Source: Campylobacteraceae bacterium
GTDB lineage: Bacteria; Campylobacterota; Campylobacteria; Campylobacterales; Sulfurovaceae
Direction of reading: 5' to 3'
DNA length: 16,116 nucleotides
Assembly: GCA_027023325.1 (NCBI GenBank)
Contig: JALVVQ010000068.1
Location: forward strand, 1 to 16,116
In this document: positions 4,637 to 12,697 of the stretch, piece after piece
Position numbering within the stretch: position 1 is the stretch's first letter
Layout of the letters: each line of letters opens with the position of its first letter
Notes under the pieces: generated by a model
Seen by the model: only the letters and a program-made list of their open reading frames with translations
Told to the model about the DNA's origin: nothing
Databases searched by the model: none
Translations under genes and position numbers: made by a program

Positions 4637-5944
4637 ATGCCAAAAACCCTCCACCTTGTTAGCCTAGGCTGCACTAAAAACCTCGTAGACTCTGAGATCA
4701 TGCTCGGTCGTCTTCAGGAGTATGCTATGACCGATGATCCCGATACCGCCGATGTCATTATCGTCAATACCTGCGGCTTCATCGAAGCTGCCAAAGAGGA
4801 GTCTATCAACACTATCCTCAGTATTCATGCGCAACGCAAGGAAGATTCCCTGCTGGTCATGAGTGGCTGTCTGACTGAACGCTATCAGCAAGAGCTTCAG
4901 GAGAGCATGCCAGAGATTGATATTTTTACTGGTGTGGGCGACTATGAGAAGATCGATGAACTAATCATGAAGAAGCAGAGTACTTTCAGCCCTGAAGTCT
5001 ATCTCGCCAATGAAAAGGCAGACAGAGTCATCACGGGTTCTGGCTACCATGCCCATATCAAGATCGCAGAGGGTTGCAATCAACACTGCTCCTTCTGCGC
5101 CATCCCCAGCTTCAAGGGTAGGCTTCACTCCCGCACGATAGACTCACTCATAACAGAGGTAGAAAATCTGGTCGCTGGCGGCTTTTGGGACTTCTCTTTT
5201 ATCTCGCAGGACAGTTCCAGCTATGGGCGGGACATGGGACTGAGTGATGGACTCATCGACCTTATCCATGCGATAGAGGCTATAAAGGGCGTCAGAAGTG
5301 CCCGCATCCTCTATCTCTACCCCAGCACCACCTCTTTTGCTCTGATTGATGCGATTGCGGATTCTGCTATCTTTCAGACCTATTATGACATGCCCATCCA
5401 ACACATCGACAACCAGCTCCTAAAGACCATGAAACGAGGCTTCGGAGAGAAGCAGACCATCGCGCTTCTAGAGCACATGAAAAGCAAACCCGATGCTTTT
5501 ATCCGCACCTCTGTCATCGCTGGACATCCCGGGGAGAGTGAGGAGAGTTTTGCAAACCTGTGTGCCTTCATGGAAGCGTTTGGCTTTGACCGTTTCAATA
5601 CCTTTGCCTACTCCAATGAGGAGACAACCACTGCGTACACTATGAAGCAGGTACCACAAGAGCTTATCCACGCACGCTCTGCCACACTCGGAGAGATAGC
5701 AGAGCAGAGCACGCACAAGTCACTGGAGAAGATGGTAGGAAAAACCATCGATGTGGTCATTGATGGAGAGAGTGATGAGCATGCCTATCTTCTCTCTGCA
5801 CGACCCCTGCAATGGGCAGTTGATATCGATGGTGAGATACTGATCAATGATACCGCAGATATGGCCGTTACCTTTGGGCAGGATTACAAGGTCAAGATCA
5901 CTGAATTGGTCGGAGAGCAGTTACTTGCTAGCATTATCGCATAA
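4637..5944 (+). CDS. rimO: Ribosomal protein S12 methylthiotransferase RimO
   Basis: A 435-aa radical-SAM enzyme that adds a methylthio group to an Asp of ribosomal protein S12. The N-terminal domain carries three Cys of the auxiliary 4Fe-4S cluster (C12 in SLGCTKN, C46 in NTCGF, C78 in SGCLT). The radical-SAM core has C147, C151 and C154 in EGCNQHCSFCAIP, followed by SFKGRLHSR. A TRAM-like domain occupies the last 70 residues or so (GKTIDVVIDGE to the end). SLGCTKNLVDSE and SFKGR favour RimO over MiaB, which is also present in this window. No promoter is evident in the 31 bp after hepT. It overlaps tilS at its 3' end, so the two form an operon. Confidence 0.97.
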   Translation: MPKTLHLVSLGCTKNLVDSEIMLGRLQEYAMTDDPDTADVIIVNTCGFIEAAKEESINTILSIHAQRKEDSLLVMSGCLTERYQQELQESMPEIDIFTGVGDYEKIDELIMKKQSTFSPEVYLANEKADRVITGSGYHAHIKIAEGCNQHCSFCAIPSFKGRLHSRTIDSLITEVENLVAGGFWDFSFISQDSSSYGRDMGLSDGLIDLIHAIEAIKGVRSARILYLYPSTTSFALIDAIADSAIFQTYYDMPIQHIDNQLLKTMKRGFGEKQTIALLEHMKSKPDAFIRTSVIAGHPGESEESFANLCAFMEAFGFDRFNTFAYSNEETTTAYTMKQVPQELIHARSATLGEIAEQSTHKSLEKMVGKTIDVVIDGESDEHAYLLSARPLQWAVDIDGEILINDTADMAVTFGQDYKVKITELVGEQLLASIIA

Positions 5945-6902
5945 ATCACTGCTTGAGGGACAGAAAAATCTGTTGGCTTTCTCTGCGGGGATTGACTCTT
6001 CGGCACTTTTCTTCCTACTTATCGAACATCATATCCCTTTTGATATCGCTATCGTAGATTACGGTCTTAGGATACAAAGTGCAACAGAGGTGGCCCATGC
6101 ACAAGCACTGGCAAAAGAATACCATATCCAATGCTACACGGCAGAAGCCCCCATCTTCCAAAGCCATTTTGAACAGCAAGCCAGAACATTTCGCTATCGG
6201 TTTTTTGAAGAGATCATCAGAGAGTACGGCTACGATATACTACTCACTGCCCATCAGCTCAATGACCAGCTGGAGTGGCTTTTGATGCGCCTGAGTAAGG
6301 GGGCGGGGCTTAGTGAAATGATTGGTCTGAAGCCTGTCAGCCAAAGGGAAGGCTATACACTGGTGCGCCCCCTGTTGCCACATAGTAAAGAAGCGCTACT
6401 CTCCTATCTCGAAAAAAACGACTACCCCTACTTTATGGATGAAAGCAACAGCAGTGATGCCCATGAACGAAACCGATTCAGAAAACACTTCTCTGACCCC
6501 TTTATCGCACAGTACGCAGAGGGTGTTGCACGCAGCTTTGGCTATCTGCATCAGGACAAAGCAGCACTGGAAGAGAGATTTGAAACCCTCTACACCCACA
6601 AGGCACTAAGAGTTATCAAGCTGCATACCCCCTCCGCCAAAGCCAAAGCAGCCGACCTGACACTCAAAGAGCTTGGCTACCTCCTCTCCGCCTCCCAGCG
6701 AAGCGAGATCACCAAAGCACAGAGTCTGGTCATAGGAGGCACATGGGCAGTAGAGCAGCAAGGAGCACTACTCTACATCGCTCCCTATCTCACTGTAGCC
6801 ATGCCTAAAGCCTTTAAAGAGCAGTGTCGGATCACCAAGGTTCCGACAAAGATACGTTCGTATCTATATACAGAAAAGATTGATATTCAAAATCTCCCGT
6901 AG
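5925..6902 (+). CDS. tilS: tRNA(Ile)-lysidine synthase TilS
   Basis: An ATP-dependent enzyme that attaches lysine to C34 of the CAU-anticodon tRNA-Ile, so that it reads AUA. The PP-loop ATP site is LLAFSAGIDSSALFF (S20-A21-G22-I23-D24-S25-S26). Other family marks are VDYGLR, LTAHQLNDQLEWLLMRLSKG, LVRPLL and DESNSSDAHERNRFR. The frame is open from 5847, but I choose the TTG at 5925: GGAG (5912-5915) lies 9 bases upstream and the upstream residues are only rimO read in another frame. This gives 325 aa and a 20-bp overlap with rimO. It is shorter than enterobacterial TilS because the C-terminal domains are reduced. The second Gly of the usual SGGxDS loop is Ala, which I believe is tolerated in relatives. 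Confidence 0.93.
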   Translation: MLALSHKSLLEGQKNLLAFSAGIDSSALFFLLIEHHIPFDIAIVDYGLRIQSATEVAHAQALAKEYHIQCYTAEAPIFQSHFEQQARTFRYRFFEEIIREYGYDILLTAHQLNDQLEWLLMRLSKGAGLSEMIGLKPVSQREGYTLVRPLLPHSKEALLSYLEKNDYPYFMDESNSSDAHERNRFRKHFSDPFIAQYAEGVARSFGYLHQDKAALEERFETLYTHKALRVIKLHTPSAKAKAADLTLKELGYLLSASQRSEITKAQSLVIGGTWAVEQQGALLYIAPYLTVAMPKAFKEQCRITKVPTKIRSYLYTEKIDIQNLP

Positions 6903-6906
6903 CACT

Positions 6907-7737
6907 TTATTTTGCTAGGGGGTGTGCTTTCATATACTCCTCCATTTTTTTGGAGCTGGCGAGTTTGGTATAGACCTGTGTGGTCGCCATAGAGCTGTGC
7001 CCCAGAAGCTCACTGACATCAGAGATACGGGCACCATGATGGAGCAGATGGGTAGCAAAGGAGTGGCGTAGCTGATGGGGCGTGGCTTTGATGCCTTGGG
7101 ACTTGAAAAGCTTATCTATCTTGTAGCGTAGCTGTGCAGGGTTTAAAGGTATCTCTTCTTTTTCAAAAAGGTGTGTCTTGGGATGATAGGTACGAAGATA
7201 CTGCTCTAAAAGCCTCCGGAGATAGGACATCAAAGGTAACTGCCTTGTCTTGTTTCCTTTGCCTCTGATCTCAACCCACTCCGCAGAGATCTGATCCAGC
7301 CTAAGTCCACTGAGCTCACTGATACGCAACCCCAGTCCATAAAGCATGCTTACAAGCAGTTTGTCGCCCAACTCTGCCTCAACCAACACCTCATCTATAT
7401 ACTGCTCCTCAATGGGCTTGGGGAGTGTCTGAGGTACCTTGATGGACGCATCCCCCGTAAGCTTGAGCGCTATTCCCTTATGGTCTTCCAAATAATGCAC
7501 AAATGAACGAATAGCACTAAGTTTTTTGGTGATTGTTTTTTTACTGTTGGAGGCGATCTCCAGGCGAAGTGACATGATATCCAGTGTCTGCCTCCCCTCC
7601 TCCTCATAATACTCGCAATGTGCATGCATCTGGGAAAGTGCCGTGCCATAGGTTGTCACCGTATGTTCACTGTACCCTCTCACCGAAAAAAGAAAATCCA
7701 GAAAATCATCTATATATGCTTTAAGCTGCTCTTTCAT
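6907..7737 (-). CDS. Xer-type tyrosine recombinase
   Basis: 276 aa with an N-terminal SAM-like core-binding domain (about 1-90) and a C-terminal catalytic domain with the full active-site set: R138 (GLGLRISEL), K160 (RGKGNKTR), H221 and R224 (HQLRHSFATHLL), H247 (LLGHSSM) and the nucleophile Y256 (TQVYTKL). The C-terminal tail is short, as in XerC/XerD. The likely role is resolving chromosome dimers at a dif site. Campylobacterota usually rely on a single Xer (XerH), but characterised XerH proteins are longer, so I give no symbol. It lies 54 bp downstream of miaB on the same strand and converges on tilS 4 bp away. No mobile element surrounds it, which favours a housekeeping role, though action on the nearby cassette island cannot be excluded. 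Confidence 0.88.
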   Translation of the reverse strand: MKEQLKAYIDDFLDFLFSVRGYSEHTVTTYGTALSQMHAHCEYYEEEGRQTLDIMSLRLEIASNSKKTITKKLSAIRSFVHYLEDHKGIALKLTGDASIKVPQTLPKPIEEQYIDEVLVEAELGDKLLVSMLYGLGLRISELSGLRLDQISAEWVEIRGKGNKTRQLPLMSYLRRLLEQYLRTYHPKTHLFEKEEIPLNPAQLRYKIDKLFKSQGIKATPHQLRHSFATHLLHHGARISDVSELLGHSSMATTQVYTKLASSKKMEEYMKAHPLAK

Positions 7738-7791
7738 GGGAATAGCATACCGAAAAAAAGTTTATCCGAGGATGAAGGGATGCCCTAAAGA

Positions 7792-9096
7792 CTATATGAG
7801 AGTTCCATCGAGTGCGCCTCTGGAGGTTTTGACGACACGAACAGGCACTATTTTTCCCAGTAACTCTTCGCTTCCATCCACAAAGACCAGTTTTCCATCG
7901 TCACTGCGCCCCGCAATTTTACCATAGGGCTTGAGCTCATCAAAATAGACTTCATGTACTTTGTCGAGCTGCCCGCCCATGATCTCATCCAGTATCTCTG
8001 TATGGCGTGTCTGCAAGCAGCTAAGACGCACGGAAGCGATCTCTGCATCCACTTGGGTTTCATAGAGTGCAGCCTCGGTCATAGGGCGAGGAGAGTACTT
8101 GAAAGAAAAAAGCTGATCGAAACGTACCTGCTCAAGAACCTCCATTGTCTCTTCAAAGTCTGCATCACTTTCGCCAGGAAAACCAACGATAATATCTGTT
8201 GAGATCGTAGCCTCTGGGCAAAGTGCACGGATCTTGGCACAACGGTTCAGAAAGTTCTCCTTGGTATACCCACGCTTCATCGCTTTGAGCAATTTTGTAG
8301 AACCGCTCTGCAATGGCACATGTATCTGCTTGCATATCTTGGGATTGGAGGCGAACTCCTCCAAAAAAGCATCATCCATATGTAGCGGATGAGGAGAGGT
8401 AAAGCGGATACGCGCTAAACCCTCTATCTTAGAAACTTTTTGGAGCAGTCCTGTAAAGTCTATCTGCTCCTCATGCGTACCAAATCTTCTGCCGTAGTTA
8501 TTGACATTCTGTCCCAGCAGCATCACCTCTTTGGCACCTGTAGCCACTGCTTTGGTAATCTCTTGTACGATCAGATCACTGGGGATGGATATCTCTTCCC
8601 CTCGTGTTGCCGGCACGATACAGAAGGTGCATCCCTTGTCGCAACCGATAGAGATATTGACCATTGCCTTGAAGGGATTGCTTCGGTACACCCCAAAAGC
8701 ATAGCTGCTCTCATCGTAGTCTGTATCGACTTCAACCGCATGTTTGATATGTACGATCTCAGCGATCTTGGATACATTTCTCGCACCCAATACAAAATCT
8801 ACAGAGGGGGCTCTCTTGATGATCTCTTTACCCAAGTGGCTGGCCGTACATCCGCAGACACCGATCTTGGCAGTAGGTTTTTTCTTTTTGTTGAAGACGC
8901 CGATCTCAGAGAAAAGCTTGGCCACGGGCTTCTCCCTGACAGAACAGGTATTGATCAAGATCAGGTCTGCCTGTGAAAGATCCTCAGTCAGCGCGTAACT
9001 CTCTTTTCGGTTTAGCTCTGCAATCATGTGCTCACTGTCTCGCACATTCATTGCACAGCCAAGCGTCTCTATAAAAAGTTTTTTAGGCTTCGGCAT
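7792..9096 (-). CDS. miaB: tRNA methylthiotransferase MiaB
   Basis: A 434-aa radical-SAM enzyme that converts i6A37 to ms2i6A37 in tRNAs reading UNN codons. The N-terminal cluster Cys are C14 (TLGCAMNVRDSE), C51 (INTCSVRE) and C83 (VCGCTAS). The radical-SAM Cys are C152, C156 and C159 in SIGCDKGCTFCIVPATRGEE. GQNVNNYG and the C-terminal TRAM domain (GRSDDGKLVFV) are typical of MiaB. The ATG at 9096 has no strong ribosome site. It lies 19 bp after the HP0268-family gene, and the pair is adjacent in Helicobacter and Campylobacter as I recall. The paralogue rimO is in the same window on the other strand. Confidence 0.97.
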   Translation of the reverse strand: MPKPKKLFIETLGCAMNVRDSEHMIAELNRKESYALTEDLSQADLILINTCSVREKPVAKLFSEIGVFNKKKKPTAKIGVCGCTASHLGKEIIKRAPSVDFVLGARNVSKIAEIVHIKHAVEVDTDYDESSYAFGVYRSNPFKAMVNISIGCDKGCTFCIVPATRGEEISIPSDLIVQEITKAVATGAKEVMLLGQNVNNYGRRFGTHEEQIDFTGLLQKVSKIEGLARIRFTSPHPLHMDDAFLEEFASNPKICKQIHVPLQSGSTKLLKAMKRGYTKENFLNRCAKIRALCPEATISTDIIVGFPGESDADFEETMEVLEQVRFDQLFSFKYSPRPMTEAALYETQVDAEIASVRLSCLQTRHTEILDEIMGGQLDKVHEVYFDELKPYGKIAGRSDDGKLVFVDGSEELLGKIVPVRVVKTSRGALDGTLI

Positions 9097-9115
9097 GCAT
9101 TATTTACACTGCTGC

Positions 9116-9355
9116 TTATTTGACAATATGTACTTCATAGGTAAACTCACCTTCAGTCAGCCCATACTTGATCTCTCGCATATATACGCTATATTCTCTC
9201 TCGTCAAAGTAGTCGATAAGTGCCATAATATCTTTATGGGTATTGTCCTTATCAAAATAGAATATAGACTTGTCAGACAGCTGCTCTTCTATCTTACCAA
9301 GCTCAATGGTCTTAGGTTTTGCTTTAAGCGTGGTTCGCGCCAATTTTAGTTTCAT
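9116..9355 (-). CDS. HP0268-family small protein
   Basis: 79 residues beginning MKLKLARTTLKAKPKTIEL, with a central SIFYFDKDNTHKDIMALIDYF and an end YEVHIVK. The pattern and length agree with what I remember of Helicobacter pylori HP0268 (about 80 aa), described as having nuclease activity. The frame is open to an ATG at 9388, but that start has no ribosome site and adds 11 residues absent from the family. The ATG at 9355 has GAGG about 11 bases upstream and fits the family, so I prefer it. It is probably co-transcribed with miaB (19-bp gap) and divergent from nusA. The cellular role in this organism is unknown. Confidence 0.85.
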   Translation of the reverse strand: MKLKLARTTLKAKPKTIELGKIEEQLSDKSIFYFDKDNTHKDIMALIDYFDEREYSVYMREIKYGLTEGEFTYEVHIVK

Positions 9356-9466
9356 AATAATATTTTCCTCGACAGGGTAGACCCCCATTTAATTATTGTG
9401 ATTCTACTTTATTTTGTGTAAAGGTATGATTAGATACAATCATCTTCTCTAAAAAAAGAAGAATCC

Positions 9467-9508
9467 CACACAAAGTGTTACTGTTACGCTGATTTTATCA
9501 CTTGTGTG
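9467..9508. promoter_or_regulatory. Imperfect inverted repeat in the nusA leader
   Basis: CACACAAAGTG (9467-9477) and CACTTGTGTG (9499-9508) are reverse complements except for one missing base, 21 bp apart. They lie 20 bp before nusA in a divergent region (9356-9527) that must hold promoters for both nusA and the HP0268-family operon. The pair could be an operator or a leader hairpin. A TATGAT at 9425-9430 is a possible -10 for nusA. Confidence 0.45.
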
Positions 9509-9527
9509 AAACTATAAAGGTACTATC

Positions 9528-10667
9528 ATGGAAAAAATACTGGATATCATTGAAGCTATTGCGCATGAAAAAAATATCTCCAAAGAAAATGCTGTAGAAG
9601 CTTTCAAGGATGCGGCGGTCATGACTGCCAAAAGACTTACCACAAGAGAAAGCTCGTTTGAGGTGATGATAGATGATGACACCAGAGCCTATACGATACA
9701 GCGTGTGATCACCGTCGTCAAAGATGAAGATGAGAGGCTCGAAGAAGAGAGCGACAGCTACATGGCACTCAGCGAGGCACTCACCTATGACAGCGAGATA
9801 GAGATTGGGGATCAGATCCGTAGCGAAATGGTACTCGAAGACTATGGCCGTACCGCTGCAGCCAACCTTTTCAGAGAGCTTGAATACCACATCCAAAGAC
9901 GCATCGAGCAGGATCTTTTTGAAAAGTACAAATCCAAAGTCGGTACTGTCATCATCGGTACTGTCAACCGTGTAGATGACGAAGAGAATACCTATGTCGA
10001 GATCGGTGAACTTAAAGGAATTATGAGTCAACGAAACCGTATCAAGGGAGAAAGTTTTAAAGTAGGTGATACCCTCAAGGCGCTCTTGCGTTTTGTCAGC
10101 ATCGATCCTCAGTACGGTATGTTCCTCGAACTGACAAGAACCTCTCCCAAGTTTCTGGAGAAACTAATGGAAAAAGAGGTGCCTGAGATACAGGATGGTG
10201 CCGTGGATATCATCTCTTCATCCAGAATTCCCGGAGAAAGAGCCAAGATCGCGCTCAAAACAGACCAACTCAATGTCGATCCCATCGGTGCAGCCGTAGG
10301 ACAAAGAGGGGTACGGATCAATGCAGTATCTGGCGAACTCAATGATGAGAATATCGACTGTATCGAATACTCACCGATCCCAGAGATGTATATTACCAGA
10401 GCGCTCTCCCCTGCGATTGTCAAGAGTGTCAAGATCGAAAACAGAGATACCAGCGAACAGAAAGCTATCGTCGATATTACCGCTGACCAGAAAGCCAAAG
10501 CGATCGGAAAAAGTGGTATCAATATCCGTCTGGCCTCTATGCTGACAGGCTACCAAATAGAACTCAACGAAGTAGAAGGAATCACTGATCGTTCAGCCTC
10601 TACTACCGAAATGGAAAATCAAGAGAAAAGCACAGATACCTCCGCACTAGAGAGTCTCTTCTCATAA
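9528..10667 (+). CDS. nusA: Transcription elongation/termination factor NusA
   Basis: 379 aa with the NusA domain order. The N-terminal RNA polymerase-binding domain (1-125) begins MEKILDIIEAIAHEKNISKE. The S1 domain (about 135-200) has VGTVIIGTVNRV. Two KH domains follow, with GxxG loops GQRG (258-261, in the typical DPIGAAVGQRGVRI) and GKSG (327-330, KAIGKSGINIRLAS). NusA modulates pausing, intrinsic termination and antitermination. The start is set by AAAGG 7 bases before the ATG. The short polar tail ends in DTSALESLFS, with no C-terminal acidic repeats, as is usual outside the Gammaproteobacteria. It stands alone, not in an operon with rimP, infB or rbfA, which matches Campylobacterota. 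Confidence 0.97.
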   Translation: MEKILDIIEAIAHEKNISKENAVEAFKDAAVMTAKRLTTRESSFEVMIDDDTRAYTIQRVITVVKDEDERLEEESDSYMALSEALTYDSEIEIGDQIRSEMVLEDYGRTAAANLFRELEYHIQRRIEQDLFEKYKSKVGTVIIGTVNRVDDEENTYVEIGELKGIMSQRNRIKGESFKVGDTLKALLRFVSIDPQYGMFLELTRTSPKFLEKLMEKEVPEIQDGAVDIISSSRIPGERAKIALKTDQLNVDPIGAAVGQRGVRINAVSGELNDENIDCIEYSPIPEMYITRALSPAIVKSVKIENRDTSEQKAIVDITADQKAKAIGKSGINIRLASMLTGYQIELNEVEGITDRSASTTEMENQEKSTDTSALESLFS

Positions 10668-10674
10668 GAAATAT

Positions 10675-10770
10675 CGTAGGGGCAGGCCTCGTGCCTACCC
10701 TTTTTCTAGGTATCGAAGAAGAATGAAAAAAGAAGACCGTTAAGGGCAACCACGAGGGATTGCCCCTACG
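10675..10770. repeat. REPIN-like pair of inverted hairpins between nusA and tpiA
   Basis: The ends are a perfect 10-bp inverted repeat: CGTAGGGGCA (10675-10684) and TGCCCCTACG (10761-10770). Each end is itself a hairpin. The left is GGGCAGGC-CTCGT-GCCTACCC (10680-10700). The right, on the minus strand, is GGGCAATCC-CTCGT-GGTTGCCC. The loops are identical while the stems differ with pairing largely kept. The right end supplies the TAG stop of tpiA (10766-10768). Both hairpins carry the CGTAGG tag of the island repeats. Confidence 0.75.
10680..10706 (+). terminator. nusA terminator formed by the left repeat hairpin
   Basis: GGGCAGGC pairs with GCCTACCC (one mismatch) over the loop CTCGT and is followed at once by TTTTTC. 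It starts 12 bp after the nusA stop. The opposite hairpin (10744-10765), followed on the minus strand after a gap by CTTTTTTC, may serve tpiA, more weakly. Confidence 0.7.
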
Positions 10771-11455
10771 CTGTCACCAACGCCATAAAACTCTCTACCT
10801 CTAGCGAGGCGCCTCCTACTAGTACGCCATCTACGCCATCTACTGCAATAATCTCTTGAATATTGTTAGGTTTAACACTTCCCCCATAGAGTAGCGGAAC
10901 ATTGATATGACTTTTAAGCATCTTGTGGGTGCTGCTAATCTCTTCTACTGTGGCACTTCTGCCTGTACCTATTGCCCAGATGGGTTCATAAGCGACGATT
11001 AACTTTTCACCATGGGTATCAATCCCTTCAAACTGCGCCAAAAGGTAGGAGGCAACAGCCTCGTCCCCCTGCTCTCTGACCTCTAAAGGCTCACCGATAC
11101 AGTAGATGATTTCAAAGCCCTGAGAAAGAAAAAACTGAAATTTCTCTGCAATCACCTCTTGAGACTCCCCCAAAATCTCTCTGCGCTCACTGTGTCCGAT
11201 CAATATCGTTTTGATACCAAACTCTTCTAGCTGCACGATGCCCGTCTCGCCCGTATAGGCACCACTCGTGGCAGGATAGGCATTTTGTGCCCCCACTGTA
11301 AAGTCACCTTTATAGCTATCCAGTGCTGTCGCAGGGGGAAATACCACTACTCTGTCCTCTACTCTCTTTTCTCCCATACGCTTTGCGAGTGCCTGCATAT
11401 AGTCTGCGGTCGTTGCTCTTGTATGGTTCATTTTAAAATTGGCTGCAAATATCAT
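10766..11455 (-). CDS. tpiA: Triose-phosphate isomerase
   Basis: Interconverts dihydroxyacetone phosphate and glyceraldehyde 3-phosphate. It is 229 aa, the shorter form usual in Campylobacterota (about 250 elsewhere). Catalytic residues are visible: N6 and K8 (ANFKMN), H88 (IGHSERR), E157 (VAYEPIWAIGTG, which also forms the mobile loop) and the phosphate-binding LLYGGSVKPNN and GVLVGGASL. It starts 3 bases after pgk, with AAGGAG inside the pgk end 6 bases before the ATG, so the two are co-transcribed. The stop TAG lies inside the inverted repeat at 10761-10770, so the C-terminus (FMALVTA) may have been set by the arrival of that element. Confidence 0.97.
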   Translation of the reverse strand: MIFAANFKMNHTRATTADYMQALAKRMGEKRVEDRVVVFPPATALDSYKGDFTVGAQNAYPATSGAYTGETGIVQLEEFGIKTILIGHSERREILGESQEVIAEKFQFFLSQGFEIIYCIGEPLEVREQGDEAVASYLLAQFEGIDTHGEKLIVAYEPIWAIGTGRSATVEEISSTHKMLKSHINVPLLYGGSVKPNNIQEIIAVDGVDGVLVGGASLEVESFMALVTA

Positions 11456-11458
11456 TTT

Positions 11459-12664
11459 CTACTCCTTCAGTGCTTCAATTCCGGGGAGCACTTTCCCTTC
11501 GAGTAACTTGAGACTCGCACCACCACCGGTACTGACAAAAGTCATTTCATCTACATCTCCTGCTCTGGCCGCCACATCTGCCGTATCCCCTCCACCCACG
11601 ATAGTCGTCGCATGGGTCTCAGCGATATAGTGCGACATCTTGGTCGATCCTTTGGCAAATTTATCCATCTCATAGACCCCCATAGGGCCGTTCCAGATAA
11701 TGGTCTGTGCATCATTGAGCACCTCTCTGAAAAGTCTACTGCTGGCAGGGCCGATATCCAGTCCCATCCAATCCGCAGGTATCTCCTGTGTTGGGAAGTA
11801 TTTGACGGTACTGTTTTCACTAAATTCAGGTGCGGCAACGACATCAACAGGAAGGTAGAATTTGACATTCTTCTCTTGTGCTTTTTTCATAATGCTGGTT
11901 GCCTCATCCAGTAGATCATTCTCTACCAGCGAATTACCGATCTCATAGCCCATCGCCTTGAGAAAGGTGAATGCCATACCTCCCCCAACAATAACTTTGT
12001 CCACCTTATCAAGCAGTTTTGTCAATGCCTGTAGTTTGCCTGAGACTTTGCTCCCTCCCACAACCGCAACAAAGGGTTTGGTAGGATTCTCCAATACCCT
12101 GCTAAAAAAGTTTACCTCTTTGGAGAGCAAGAAGCCAGCACCTTTCGCATCCTTGTCAAACTCTTCTGCCATCGCATAGATAGAAGCATGTTTTCGGTGG
12201 CAGGCACCAAATGCATCATTGATATAGATATCTACCATGCCTGCCAATGCTTTGGCAAACAGTGCATCATTGTTCGTCTCGCCTGCATCAAATCTGAGAT
12301 TCTCCAGCAAAAGCACATCCCCTGTCTCCAGAGAATCTGCCAATACTTTGGCTTTTTCTGTGACTACGGCACCTGTTTTGGAATCATCAAAGAGCAATCT
12401 GTTTTTTATCTTGAGCAGCACATCCAGCCGACGGTACACTGCCTCGAGTGAATACTTTTCCTCATACATACCCGGCTCAGGTCGCTCAAAATGTGACCCC
12501 AGAATAATCTTGCACCCTCTGTCTACACAATATCGGATTGTTTGTAGTGCTTCTCTGATCCTGCGATCATCAGTGATATTGCCAAACTCGTCCTTGGGAA
12601 CATTAAAGTCACATCGTATGAATACTCTCTTTCCATCGATATCTAGCTCTTTGATCGTTTTCAA
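11459..12664 (-). CDS. pgk: Phosphoglycerate kinase
   Basis: Transfers a phosphate between 1,3-bisphosphoglycerate and ADP. It is 401 aa, a normal bacterial length. Motifs in order: RCDFNVPKDEFGNITDDRRI (17-36), GSHFERPEP (56-64, where many species have SHLGRP), LLENLRFDAGE (119-129), VVGGSKVSGK (201-210) and IVGGGDTADVA near 355-365, with the C-terminal STGGGASLKLLEG. The start is TTG at 12664, with AAGGA 6 bases upstream and a TATAAT box a little further up. The divergent neighbour nadD shares this promoter region. gapA, which lies between pgk and nadD in Campylobacter jejuni as I recall, is absent here. Confidence 0.97.
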   Translation of the reverse strand: MKTIKELDIDGKRVFIRCDFNVPKDEFGNITDDRRIREALQTIRYCVDRGCKIILGSHFERPEPGMYEEKYSLEAVYRRLDVLLKIKNRLLFDDSKTGAVVTEKAKVLADSLETGDVLLLENLRFDAGETNNDALFAKALAGMVDIYINDAFGACHRKHASIYAMAEEFDKDAKGAGFLLSKEVNFFSRVLENPTKPFVAVVGGSKVSGKLQALTKLLDKVDKVIVGGGMAFTFLKAMGYEIGNSLVENDLLDEATSIMKKAQEKNVKFYLPVDVVAAPEFSENSTVKYFPTQEIPADWMGLDIGPASSRLFREVLNDAQTIIWNGPMGVYEMDKFAKGSTKMSHYIAETHATTIVGGGDTADVAARAGDVDEMTFVSTGGGASLKLLEGKVLPGIEALKE

Positions 12665-12689
12665 CTTGATTCCTTGTTTTTTTGATAAA

Positions 12690-12697
12690 ATTATAAT
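12690..12697. promoter_or_regulatory. Overlapping divergent -10 boxes for pgk and nadD
   Basis: ATTATAAT reads TATAAT on the plus strand (12692-12697, for nadD) and on the minus strand (12695-12690, for pgk). Predicted start points leave leaders of about 20 bases on each side, each just long enough for its ribosome site (AGAGG for nadD, AAGGA for pgk). The whole divergent gap is 59 bp and very AT-rich. Confidence 0.6.

Noticed and set aside
6907..7737. Recombinase as the integrase of a mobile island
   Set aside because: It sits among housekeeping genes, 2 kb beyond the cassette array, with no attachment repeats beside it and a compact Xer-like length. A chromosomal Xer role is more likely.
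8440..8976. 178-aa plus-strand open frame inside miaB
   Set aside because: It is the antisense shadow of miaB, with no ribosome site and a Cys/His-rich composition typical of such shadows.
9498..10031. 177-aa minus-strand open frame in nusA
   Set aside because: It is antisense to the NusA N-terminal and S1 domains and Phe/Asp-rich, a mirror of Lys/Glu-rich coding; no independent signal.
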